Origin: an uncultured Corynebacterium sp.
Lineage (GTDB): Bacteria; Actinomycetota; Actinomycetes; Mycobacteriales; Mycobacteriaceae
Reading direction: 5' to 3'
NCBI RefSeq assembly: GCF_947253065.1
Contig: NZ_CAMXWS010000031.1
Location: 1-23,319 of the forward strand
Length of the DNA: 23,319 nt
A model generated the notes under the pieces. The model worked only from the letters and a program-made list of their open reading frames with translations. It made no database searches and was not told the origin of the DNA. Position numbers and translations under genes: made by a program. Shown here piece after piece: positions 15,524-21,918 of this stretch (position 1 is its first letter; every line of letters begins with the position of its first letter).

Positions 15524-17440
15524 ATGACTCTCATCGGCGACCGTTACGAGCTGGGTAATTCCATTGGCACCGGCGGCATGTCGGATGTCTACGTGGCCAC
15601 CGATACGCTGCTTGGACGCGAAGTGGCCGTGAAGATGCTCAAGATCGACATGGCCCGGGATGAGAATTTCCGTGAGCGTTTCCGCAAGGAGGCGCAGAAT
15701 TCGGCACGGTTGAATCACCCGAATATCGTCGCTGTGTACGACACGGGAGAGACGGTCGTTGAGGGCATTTCCATCCCGTACATCGTGATGGAGCACGTGA
15801 AGGGCCGGAACCTGCGCGATATTGTTCGCGAGGACGGTCCGCTGCGCCCTGAGCAGACTGCGGCGATGCTATTCCCTGTGACGTTGGCACTGCAGTCGAG
15901 CCACGATGCGGGGATCATTCACCGCGATGTGAAACCGGCGAACATCATGGTCACCAGCACCGGTGAGGTGCGCGTGATGGATTTCGGTATTGCACGTGCA
16001 TTGGATGATTCGACGGCTGCCATGACGCAGACGTCCGCGGTGATCGGTACTGCGCAGTACTTGTCGCCGGAGCAGGCGCGCGGTAAGTCCGCGGATGGCC
16101 GGAGTGATATTTACGCCCTGGGTTGCGTCATGTACGAGGCGGTCACGGGTACCCCGCCGTTTGAGGGCGAGACTCCGTTCGCGGTGGCGTACCAGCATGT
16201 TCAGGAGGATCCGGAGCCGCCGAGCTCGCGCATTTCGGGCCTTTCGGAGTCCGAGGCAGTCAATGTGGATGCAGTGATTCTCACCGCGATGGCAAAGCAC
16301 CCGGCGGATCGTTACCAGACGGCGTTGGAAATGGCCGATGACCTGGAGCGCCTGGAGCGCGGCGCGGTCACGGAGGCGGCACGCAATCACCTGTCCGAAA
16401 CGGATCTGACTGATGCTCCTGCCCCAGTGGAGGAAAGCCGTTATCTGCAGCACCGTAAGGAGACGCAGAAGGGTGCCAATAACACGGGCATGAAGATTCT
16501 GGCACTGCTCATGGCGGCTGTGTTGCTGCTGGGTGGTGGCGCTTTCGCGTTTAATAAGGTCCGCAGTGATCGTGAGCAGGAAGCTGCCCAGAACATGGTG
16601 TTCGTGCCCAAGGTCGTGGGCAAGAACCGTGATGAGGCCGTGAAGGAATTGGAAAAGCTCGGCCTGCAGGTCACGGTCAACGAGGCACCGCACCCGGATA
16701 TTCCGCGTGGCCAGGTGTTGAGCACGAATCCGATTGAGGGTTCGCAATTGCAGAAGGGCACGAATATCACGATGACGGTGTCTTCGGGGCGCGAGGTCAC
16801 AGACGTGCCGGATGTCAGCGACATGAGCCCGCAGGATGCAGCCGCGGAGCTTGAAAAAGCAGGGCTCAAGCTTAACGACGACATCAAGCGTGAATTCTCC
16901 GACGATATTCCCGAGGGAATGATCATGGATCAGCACCCAGCTGCTGGTTCCCAGTTGTCTAAGGGTTCGAAGGTGACCGTGACGGTGTCAAAGGGCCGGG
17001 AGAAGATCCAGGTTCCGTCGCTGGAGGGCATGAATGCTGGCCAGGCTGAATCCGTGCTGTCCTCCCTGGGGCTCAAGGCCACCACGGTCGAGGCTGATTC
17101 GACGAAGCCGAAGGACGAGGTTCTCGCTGTCGCTGGTGAGGGCAGCGAGGTTGACCGTGGCACGACGATCGAGCTGCGTGTCTCCAACGGCATGCTGTTC
17201 AAGATGCCGAAGTTGGTGCGCCAGACCCCTGAGCAGGCAGAACAAACTCTGCGCAACCAGGGTTGGACCGGCAAGCTGAAATTCGGTGCCCCAGTGGACA
17301 CCCCGGATATCAATGATCATGGTCTGATCGCTGGCCACCGTCCGCGTTCGGAAGAGGAGGTCCGCAAGGACGCCGACATCACCGTGGATCTGTGGAAGAA
17401 CCCGCTCCGCGATGGTGTGGAGAACCTCCTACCGCGATAA
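15524..17440 (+). CDS. pknB: Ser/Thr protein kinase PknB with four PASTA repeats
   Basis: A 638-residue receptor kinase that senses cell-wall fragments and phosphorylates wall and division proteins. The kinase domain has GTGGMSDVY, ATP Lys37, HRD 133-135, DFG 153-155 and activation-loop Thr168 and Thr170 before GTAQYLSPEQ. The membrane helix covers about 323-343. Four extracellular PASTA units follow, at about 359-423, 426-492, 495-556 and 559-626; the last is the most divergent. The gene starts 23 bases after pknA with AAGGAAG 9 bases upstream, so it has its own ribosome site but probably the same transcript. It is the last gene of the operon; a hairpin follows. Confidence 0.95.
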   Translation: MTLIGDRYELGNSIGTGGMSDVYVATDTLLGREVAVKMLKIDMARDENFRERFRKEAQNSARLNHPNIVAVYDTGETVVEGISIPYIVMEHVKGRNLRDIVREDGPLRPEQTAAMLFPVTLALQSSHDAGIIHRDVKPANIMVTSTGEVRVMDFGIARALDDSTAAMTQTSAVIGTAQYLSPEQARGKSADGRSDIYALGCVMYEAVTGTPPFEGETPFAVAYQHVQEDPEPPSSRISGLSESEAVNVDAVILTAMAKHPADRYQTALEMADDLERLERGAVTEAARNHLSETDLTDAPAPVEESRYLQHRKETQKGANNTGMKILALLMAAVLLLGGGAFAFNKVRSDREQEAAQNMVFVPKVVGKNRDEAVKELEKLGLQVTVNEAPHPDIPRGQVLSTNPIEGSQLQKGTNITMTVSSGREVTDVPDVSDMSPQDAAAELEKAGLKLNDDIKREFSDDIPEGMIMDQHPAAGSQLSKGSKVTVTVSKGREKIQVPSLEGMNAGQAESVLSSLGLKATTVEADSTKPKDEVLAVAGEGSEVDRGTTIELRVSNGMLFKMPKLVRQTPEQAEQTLRNQGWTGKLKFGAPVDTPDINDHGLIAGHRPRSEEEVRKDADITVDLWKNPLRDGVENLLPR

Positions 17441-17455
17441 TTAGCCCAGCCCTCA

Positions 17456-17489
17456 CCCTGCACTGCTGCTAGGAGCTTGCGGTGCAGGG
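17456..17489 (+). terminator. Hairpin after pknB
   Basis: CCCTGCAC (17456-17463) pairs with GTGCAGGG (17482-17489) around an 18-base loop, 15 bases past the pknB stop. An alternative pairing CAGCCCT with AGGGCTG extends or replaces it. No T-run follows, so termination may be partial. Confidence 0.45.
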
Positions 17490-17493
17490 CTGG

Positions 17494-17499
17494 TAAAGT
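17494..17499 (+). promoter_or_regulatory. Possible -10 box of crgA
   Basis: TAAAGT fits TANNNT and lies about 100 bases before the crgA ATG, just after the pknB hairpin. A small AAGAGA-CTC-TCTCTT hairpin followed by three further T (17521-17538) lies in the resulting leader and could be a weak attenuator. No clear -35 box was found. Confidence 0.3.
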
Positions 17500-17595
17500 C
17501 ACCGCACAGAAGAAAACCTCAAGAGACTCTCTCTTTTTCGCGTGTTGGCCTCAATGCAAGTGGTCCCGCGCGACACACGATGAAGGACGTGCAAC

Positions 17596-17874
17596 ATGCC
17601 TAAGGCAAAGGTCACTAAAGACACCGTCAGCACCCCGTCGACCACTACTTCCACCGGCGCGAACCGTACCCCGGTGAAGATCAACACCGGCGGCACCCCG
17701 GTCTGGTACAAGACGCTTATGTTCGGTTTCATGCTCGTCGGCCTGCTGTGGCTGGTGGTCAACTACCTGGCTGGTAATCAGATCGAGTTCATGACTCAGC
17801 TGGGCCCGTGGAATTACGCCATCGGTTTCGGTGGCTTCATCATTGGCCTGTTGATGACGATGGGTTGGCGTTAA
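17596..17874 (+). CDS. crgA: Cell division protein CrgA
   Basis: A 92-residue inner-membrane protein. A Thr-rich cytoplasmic N-terminus (1-36) precedes two membrane helices (about 37-59 and 71-89), ending in the family hallmark GFGGFIIGLLMTMGWR. CrgA bridges FtsZ, FtsQ, FtsI and CwsA in mycobacteria and inhibits premature division in Streptomyces. AAGGA lies 8 bases before the ATG. It is separated from pknB by 155 bases with a hairpin and a possible promoter, so is likely its own unit, and an intrinsic terminator follows. Confidence 0.95.
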   Translation: MPKAKVTKDTVSTPSTTTSTGANRTPVKINTGGTPVWYKTLMFGFMLVGLLWLVVNYLAGNQIEFMTQLGPWNYAIGFGGFIIGLLMTMGWR

Positions 17875-17895
17875 GCCTTCCCCCACCCCAAAGAG

Positions 17896-17921
17896 CCAGC
17901 GCTTCACCGCGCTGGTTTTTT
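17896..17921 (+). terminator. Intrinsic terminator of crgA
   Basis: CCAGCGC and GCGCTGG form a perfect 7-bp stem around a 6-base loop and are followed at once by six T. This is the clearest rho-independent terminator in the window, 21 bases after the crgA stop. Confidence 0.9.
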
Positions 17922-17955
17922 CATGCCCACTTCACTTCCTGCGCTTTGTGGAAGG

Positions 17956-18162
17956 TGTGGAAAACGCGGCGTGTTGTACACCGACTTATCCCCAACCATC
18001 CCCAGCCATAAACCCGCAGGACGCATTCCACAGACCTGTGCACAAGCTCGTTGAATAATTGTGAAAAGTACTGTTCGCAGCGATGAATTTCACTTATCCA
18101 CAGCCTGTGGAAGGTGGTACGGAAGTGACTTATGCACAGGTTCTTCCACAGCCTGTGGATAA
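17956..18162. other. DnaA-box cluster in the crgA-rhomboid gap
   Basis: The gap 17875-18263 has no convincing large gene. It holds two perfect DnaA boxes, TTATCCACA at 18094-18102 and the opposite-strand TGTGGATAA at 18154-18162, plus TTATGCACA at 18130-18138, which fits TTATNCACA. Single-mismatch boxes lie at 17956-17964 and 17986-17994. The flanks are fairly AT-rich (18046-18093, 18161-18182). No dnaA or dnaN is in the window, so this is not the standard oriC. Flanking genes converge, which argues against a promoter role. A DnaA titration or reactivation locus is the inferred explanation. Confidence 0.6.
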
Positions 18163-18163
18163 C
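18093..18163. repeat. Two inverted 21-bp copies, each an internal dyad
   Basis: Copies at 18093-18113 and 18143-18163 are inverted relative to each other and match at 19 of 21 positions. Each is itself a dyad of the form TCCACAGCCTGTGGA. Each has one perfect DnaA box at its outer end, pointing toward the other copy, and the TTATGCACA box lies between them. Confidence 0.85.
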
Positions 18164-18207
18164 TTTTTATCGCGCATTTACACGCTTCCGCCTTTAGAAT
18201 CCGGGGC

Positions 18208-18273
18208 ATGGCTGATGCTGCTGCAGAGTGTGCCGAAAAAGCAGAAGACGCTGGCAACCGTGGTTACGCGTAG
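18208..18273 (+). CDS. Possible 21-residue leaderless small ORF
   Basis: ATG at 18208 opens a 21-codon frame (MADAAAECAEKAEDAGNRGYA) ending at TAG 18271-18273. TAGAAT at 18195-18200 is exactly 7 bases upstream, the same spacing as at other starts in this window. The end overlaps the last codons of the convergent rhomboid gene by 10 bases. The peptide is Ala and Glu rich with no recognised motif. The evidence is positional only. Confidence 0.2.
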   Translation: MADAAAECAEKAEDAGNRGYA

Positions 18274-18911
18274 AGCGGTACTGCTACAGCAGCCGCCGCG
18301 ACCACGACGCCCGTTGCTGCCCCACCCCACCGGACACGCATTTTTTCCGAAGTCAACGGTGCTGCCATGAGCGCACCGGCGATGAGGCCGCCGAGGTGAC
18401 CCCACAGGCTCACATTGGGTGTGATCAGGGTGAAGATGAGGTTTCCGATCACGAACACCAGAGGTGCACGCAGGTCAGCGCGACTGCGGGCAGCGATGGC
18501 GACGAGCATGGCCATGAGGGCATAGAGCGCACCGGAGGCACCTGCGGTGGGCTCATCGAAGCCAAACAAGAGCACCGCGGCTGACCCGCCGAGAATGCCT
18601 GCCAGGTAGGCCAGCACGAATGGCCCGGTGCCCACGGCGCGTTCGACTGCTGCGCCGACAATGACGAGCATGAGCACATTCACGGTCAGGTGCGTGATGT
18701 CCAGGTGCATGAACCCGGAGGTCACGGCCCGAAGCGGACCTAAGGGTTCATTCGCCACGAAGGGGCCCCACAGCACGGTGGCGGTGCCGGTGCGGGAGGT
18801 CCAGATGACGTCGATAAGCGAATGTGCTTGGAATGCTGCAATGATGAACGCCCCCACACACAGCGACGCAATGGTGGCTGTGGCGGGGGCGCCGGAAAGG
18901 ACGCGGTTCAA
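18264..18911 (-). CDS. Rhomboid-family intramembrane serine protease
   Basis: A 215-residue membrane protein with about six hydrophobic segments. Catalytic Ser126 lies in GASG and catalytic His172 in GHLGG. The H-x4-H-x3-N motif (His69, His74, Asn78), which shapes the oxyanion site, is also intact. Rhomboids cut substrate transmembrane helices; the target here is unknown. The start is TTG at 18911, directly abutting the TAA stop of ppiA with no Shine-Dalgarno sequence, so translation probably depends on reinitiation after ppiA. Rhomboid next to ppiA is a conserved arrangement in related genomes. Confidence 0.87.
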   Translation of the reverse strand: MNRVLSGAPATATIASLCVGAFIIAAFQAHSLIDVIWTSRTGTATVLWGPFVANEPLGPLRAVTSGFMHLDITHLTVNVLMLVIVGAAVERAVGTGPFVLAYLAGILGGSAAVLLFGFDEPTAGASGALYALMAMLVAIAARSRADLRAPLVFVIGNLIFTLITPNVSLWGHLGGLIAGALMAAPLTSEKMRVRWGGAATGVVVAAAAVAVPLYA

Positions 18912-19436
18912 TTAATCGGAAACCGTGACGGAGTTGATCACAACGTCCTCGACCGGGCGGTCCATGCGACCGGTCTGCACGTTGGAGATTTCGTCGACGA
19001 CCTTCTGCGATGCCTCGTCGGTGACCTCACCGAAGATGGTGTGGCGGTTGTTCAGGTGCGGGGTCTGAGCAACGGTGATGAAGAACTGGGAGCCGTTGGT
19101 GCCCGGGCCGGCATTAGCCATGGCGAGCAGGTACGGGCGGTCGAACTGGAGCTCCGGGTGGAACTCGTCTGCGAATTGGAAGCCCGGGCCGCCGGTGCCG
19201 GTGCCGGTCGGGTCGCCGCCCTGGATCATGAAGCCGGGGATGATGCGGTGGAAGATCGCGCCGTCGTAGAACGGGCCTTCGTTGGAGCCGGAGGCGTTCT
19301 TGGTGGTGTATTCCTGGGTGCCCTTAGCCAGACCGGTGATGATTTCGACGGTGTTCGGGGCGTGGTTGCCAAACAGGTCGACGACGATGTCGCCGTGGTT
19401 GGTGTGGAACGTCAGTGTCTGAGTCTTCTGAGTCAT
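18912..19436 (-). CDS. ppiA: Peptidyl-prolyl cis-trans isomerase (cyclophilin)
   Basis: A 174-residue cyclophilin that speeds cis-trans isomerisation of Xaa-Pro bonds during folding. Active-site residues are visible: Arg64 in FHRIIPGFMIQGG, Phe69, Gln72, and QFF at 117-119 in GSQFFIT. The position equal to the cyclosporin-binding Trp is His127 (TPHLNNRHTIFG), as in many bacterial members. No signal peptide is seen, so it is cytoplasmic. The frame runs open to 19481, but the ATG at 19436 gives the normal N-terminus, and TACCCT lies exactly 7 bases before it, indicating a leaderless mRNA. The rhomboid gene follows without a gap. Confidence 0.93.
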   Translation of the reverse strand: MTQKTQTLTFHTNHGDIVVDLFGNHAPNTVEIITGLAKGTQEYTTKNASGSNEGPFYDGAIFHRIIPGFMIQGGDPTGTGTGGPGFQFADEFHPELQFDRPYLLAMANAGPGTNGSQFFITVAQTPHLNNRHTIFGEVTDEASQKVVDEISNVQTGRMDRPVEDVVINSVTVSD

Positions 19437-19443
19437 GGTGACT

Positions 19444-19449
19444 AGGGTA
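19444..19449 (-). promoter_or_regulatory. Putative leaderless -10 box of ppiA
   Basis: On the reverse strand TACCCT precedes the ATG at 19436 by 7 bases. No ribosome site is present. It also decides the start codon over the longer open frame. Confidence 0.5.
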
Positions 19450-19486
19450 CGCGTCTGCGCGATGGGGTGTGTCCATGCCACATCTA

Positions 19487-19502
19487 TAGACTGATCTGTC
19501 TT
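19487..19502. promoter_or_regulatory. McbR-type operator upstream of metQ
   Basis: TAGAC-TGATCT-GTCTT matches the McbR operator TAGAC-N6-GTCTA at 9 of 10 defined bases. McbR represses sulfur and methionine genes in corynebacteria when S-adenosylhomocysteine is low. The site overlaps the -35 box of metQ by two bases, so binding would block RNA polymerase. Confidence 0.75.
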
Positions 19503-19529
19503 GCTTTAATGAACCGTGCTGTTTATCAT
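19501..19529 (+). promoter_or_regulatory. Promoter of metQNI
   Basis: TTGCTT (19501-19506) and TATCAT (19524-19529) are separated by 17 bases. The predicted leader is about 30 bases and ends in AAAGGA (19556-19561) 7 bases before the metQ ATG. Confidence 0.55.
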
Positions 19530-19568
19530 GATCTAACGTTAAAAATAGCTATCTGAAAGGACTTCTTC

Positions 19569-20396
19569 ATGTTCAAGAAGGTCACCGCAGCTGTATTCGC
19601 TGGCACACTCACGCTCGGTCTCGCCGCATGCGGATCGAGCGATAGCAACGATGCTGGAGATGACAAGACCATCCGCGTTGCTACCTCACCGGGCCCGTAC
19701 TCCGAGCTCTTCGAGGAAGGCGTAGCCCCGATCCTGGAGGATGAGGGCTACACGGTGGATTTCCAGAGCTTTACCGACCTCACCCAGGCTGACACCGCTC
19801 TCGCGGAGGGTTCTGCCGACCTCAACGTTGATCAGCACACCGCGTGGATGAAGGTGTTTAACGAGGAGAAGGGTGCAAACCTGACTTCTATTACCGAGGT
19901 CCCGACCGTTCCTGCTGGCCTGTACTCCGAGAAGTACACGTCTTTGGACGAGGTCGCTGACGGCCAGACCGTTGGTATTCCACTCGACGGCTCGAATAAG
20001 TCCCGTGCGATCCACATGCTTGTCGACGCCGGCTGGATCACCCTCCGCGACGACGCCGACGAAGCTCTTCTCGCAGAGTCCGATATTGCGGAAAACCCGC
20101 ACAACCTGAAGATTGAGCCGATGGATTCCGCGAACCTGTCCCGCTCCCTGCCGGATCTGGACTGGGCTGCTATTCCGGGCTCGATGAGCTACTCCGCTAA
20201 CCTCGACCCGAAGCTGCAGGTCTTCCAGGAGGAGCTGCGTCCAGAGCTGATCCTCGTTGCAGTGACCACCGAGGACAAGAAAGACAAGCCGTGGGTACAG
20301 GCAGTTTCTGATGCCTACCGTTCGGAAGAGTTCAAGGAGTTCTTCGACTCCCAGAACGAGAACAACTACTGGTTCCTCCCCGATTCCCTGAAATAA
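19569..20396 (+). CDS. metQ: Methionine ABC importer binding lipoprotein
   Basis: A 275-residue NlpA/MetQ-family substrate-binding protein. A lipoprotein signal peptide ends in LAAC, with Cys21 as the lipidated residue, and a Ser/Asp-rich linker follows. Family motifs include VATSPGPYSELFEEGV and DLNVDQHTAWM near residues 41-95, and a late SMSYSANLDPK stretch. It would capture L- or D-methionine (or a peptide derivative) outside the membrane and deliver it to MetI. It is the first gene of a three-gene operon; an McbR-like operator upstream supports methionine as substrate. Confidence 0.9.
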   Translation: MFKKVTAAVFAGTLTLGLAACGSSDSNDAGDDKTIRVATSPGPYSELFEEGVAPILEDEGYTVDFQSFTDLTQADTALAEGSADLNVDQHTAWMKVFNEEKGANLTSITEVPTVPAGLYSEKYTSLDEVADGQTVGIPLDGSNKSRAIHMLVDAGWITLRDDADEALLAESDIAENPHNLKIEPMDSANLSRSLPDLDWAAIPGSMSYSANLDPKLQVFQEELRPELILVAVTTEDKKDKPWVQAVSDAYRSEEFKEFFDSQNENNYWFLPDSLK

Positions 20397-20411
20397 GCGA
20401 ACTGAGTTTTC

Positions 20412-21224
20412 ATGACTGACGCTGTCGTATTCGACCATGTCGGCAAGGTGTTCCCGACGCGCGATAAGACATTCACCGCGCTGGATGACATCACTTTCTC
20501 CGTCCCGGAAGGAAGTGTCACTGGTGTTGTGGGCACCTCGGGTGCCGGCAAGTCCACGCTGATCCGAATGGTCAATGGCCTGGAGACACCGAGCACTGGC
20601 ACGGTGACGGTCCACGGGCAGAATCCTTCCGCTCTTGGTACGTCTGAGCTGCGCGAGCTGCGCCGGAAAGTCGCCATGGTCTTCCAAAGCGTCAACCTTT
20701 TGGAAACTAAGACGGTCGCTGAAAACGTGGCTACGCCACTGAAGCTGGTCAAGGCGCCGAAGGCCGAGATCGAGCGCCGCACCGCCGAGGTCCTCGAGAT
20801 GGTCGGCCTGACCGATCGCGCCGACCACAAGCCACGCCAGCTCTCCGGTGGTCAGCGGCAACGCGTGGGCATCGCACGTGCGCTGGTCACCGACCCCACG
20901 ATGCTGCTTTGCGACGAACCAACGTCCGCCCTCGACCCCATCACCACCAATCAGATCCTCGATCTGCTGCGCAATATCAATGAGAAACTGGGTGTGACGA
21001 TTCTGATCATCACCCACCAGATCGACGTGATCGCCCGTCTGGCCGACAATGTCGCGGTGCTCTCTGAAGGCCAGCTCGTGGAATCTGGCCCGGTGGCCAA
21101 GGTTTTTGCGAACCCGCAGCATGAGCTGACGCGGAAATTCGTGGACACCGTCATCCCACCTGAACTCGATGCCACTGCACGTGAGGCTCTCTCGCGTGCA
21201 CTGGTGAAGAAATACGAGGTGTAA
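20412..21224 (+). CDS. metN: Methionine ABC importer ATPase, short form
   Basis: A 270-residue ABC ATPase energising import. Walker A is GTSGAGKST (41-49), the signature LSGGQ (144-148) and Walker B LLCDEP with Asp168 and Glu169; the H-loop His is in IITHQ. Well-studied MetN proteins are about 340 residues and end in a NIL (ferredoxin-like) domain that senses methionine. Here the chain stops about 20 residues after the ATPase-associated helices (ELDATAREALSRALVKKYEV), so that domain is absent. The gene starts 15 bases after metQ with a weak ribosome site and ends 7 bases before metI. Confidence 0.9.
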   Translation: MTDAVVFDHVGKVFPTRDKTFTALDDITFSVPEGSVTGVVGTSGAGKSTLIRMVNGLETPSTGTVTVHGQNPSALGTSELRELRRKVAMVFQSVNLLETKTVAENVATPLKLVKAPKAEIERRTAEVLEMVGLTDRADHKPRQLSGGQRQRVGIARALVTDPTMLLCDEPTSALDPITTNQILDLLRNINEKLGVTILIITHQIDVIARLADNVAVLSEGQLVESGPVAKVFANPQHELTRKFVDTVIPPELDATAREALSRALVKKYEV

Positions 21225-21231
21225 TCCGAAA

Positions 21232-21918
21232 ATGAATCAGCTCAATTCTTGGTGGCGTGACACCACTGGTTCGCGTGTCACCCCGGAGATGTACATCGAT
21301 TCCTTCGGCGAGACCCTCTACATGGTGGGCATTTCGCTGTTCCTCGGTGCCCTTTTGGGTATTCCGCTGGCATTGGCCCTGGTGATCACCCGTCCTGGCG
21401 GGTTGAAGCCGAACAAGGTGATTTACGGTGCGCTGAATGTGTGCGTGAACATTATTCGTTCCTTGCCGTTCATCATCTTGCTGGTGGCGATTAGTCCATT
21501 TACTCGTGTGATCGCTGGTACCGCGATTGGCACCACCGCGGCGCTGGTGCCGTTGACCCTGTACATCGCGCCCTTCATTGCACGTCTGATCGAGCAGTCT
21601 CTGCTTGAGGTGAACGCCGGCATCACCGAAGCGGCTGATTCCATGGGTGCCAGCTTGTTCCAGACCATCCGGTACTTCCTGCTGCCGGAGGCGAAGTCCT
21701 CGATCATCCTGGCTGTCACTACGGCCACGATCGGTCTGATTTCTGCAACGGCCATGGCCGGCACAATCGGCGGCGGTGGTGTTGGTGACCTGGCTATCTC
21801 TTATGGCTACCAGCAATTCGATTCGCTGGCGATGCTGATGACGGTGGTCATTTTGATCATCATCGTCCAGGCCATCCAGTCGCTGGGCAATACCTTGGCC
21901 CGACGCGCACGCGCCTAA
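21232..21918 (+). CDS. metI: Methionine ABC importer permease
   Basis: A 228-residue inner-membrane permease of the MetI type with five or six hydrophobic segments. The ABC-coupling EAA loop reads EAADSMGASLFQTIRYFLLP near residues 132-151. The short N-terminal segment TPEMYIDSFGETLYMVGIS is typical of the family. It begins 7 bases after metN; GAGGTG in the metN end can serve as ribosome site. The stop TAA overlaps the stop of the convergent PucR gene inside CTAA, so there is no terminator between them. Confidence 0.92.
   Translation: MNQLNSWWRDTTGSRVTPEMYIDSFGETLYMVGISLFLGALLGIPLALALVITRPGGLKPNKVIYGALNVCVNIIRSLPFIILLVAISPFTRVIAGTAIGTTAALVPLTLYIAPFIARLIEQSLLEVNAGITEAADSMGASLFQTIRYFLLPEAKSSIILAVTTATIGLISATAMAGTIGGGGVGDLAISYGYQQFDSLAMLMTVVILIIIVQAIQSLGNTLARRARA

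Noticed and set aside
15869..16936. 355-codon reverse open frame
   Set aside because: Antisense to the pknB kinase and PASTA regions; His/Arg-rich translation without motif.
17956..18162. The chromosomal oriC itself
   Set aside because: Corynebacterial oriC lies by dnaA-dnaN; neither gene is in the window. Kept only as an origin-like cluster.
18083..18370. 95-codon forward frame in the crgA-rhomboid gap
   Set aside because: No ribosome site or leaderless box; half of it runs antisense to the rhomboid gene and the rest is DnaA-box repeat sequence.
19503..19568. SAM riboswitch before metQ
   Set aside because: The leader after the predicted start is about 30 bases, too short, and no S-box helices are seen.
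19686..21122. 478-codon reverse open frame
   Set aside because: Antisense to metQ and metN, both with complete family motifs and good ribosome sites or spacing.
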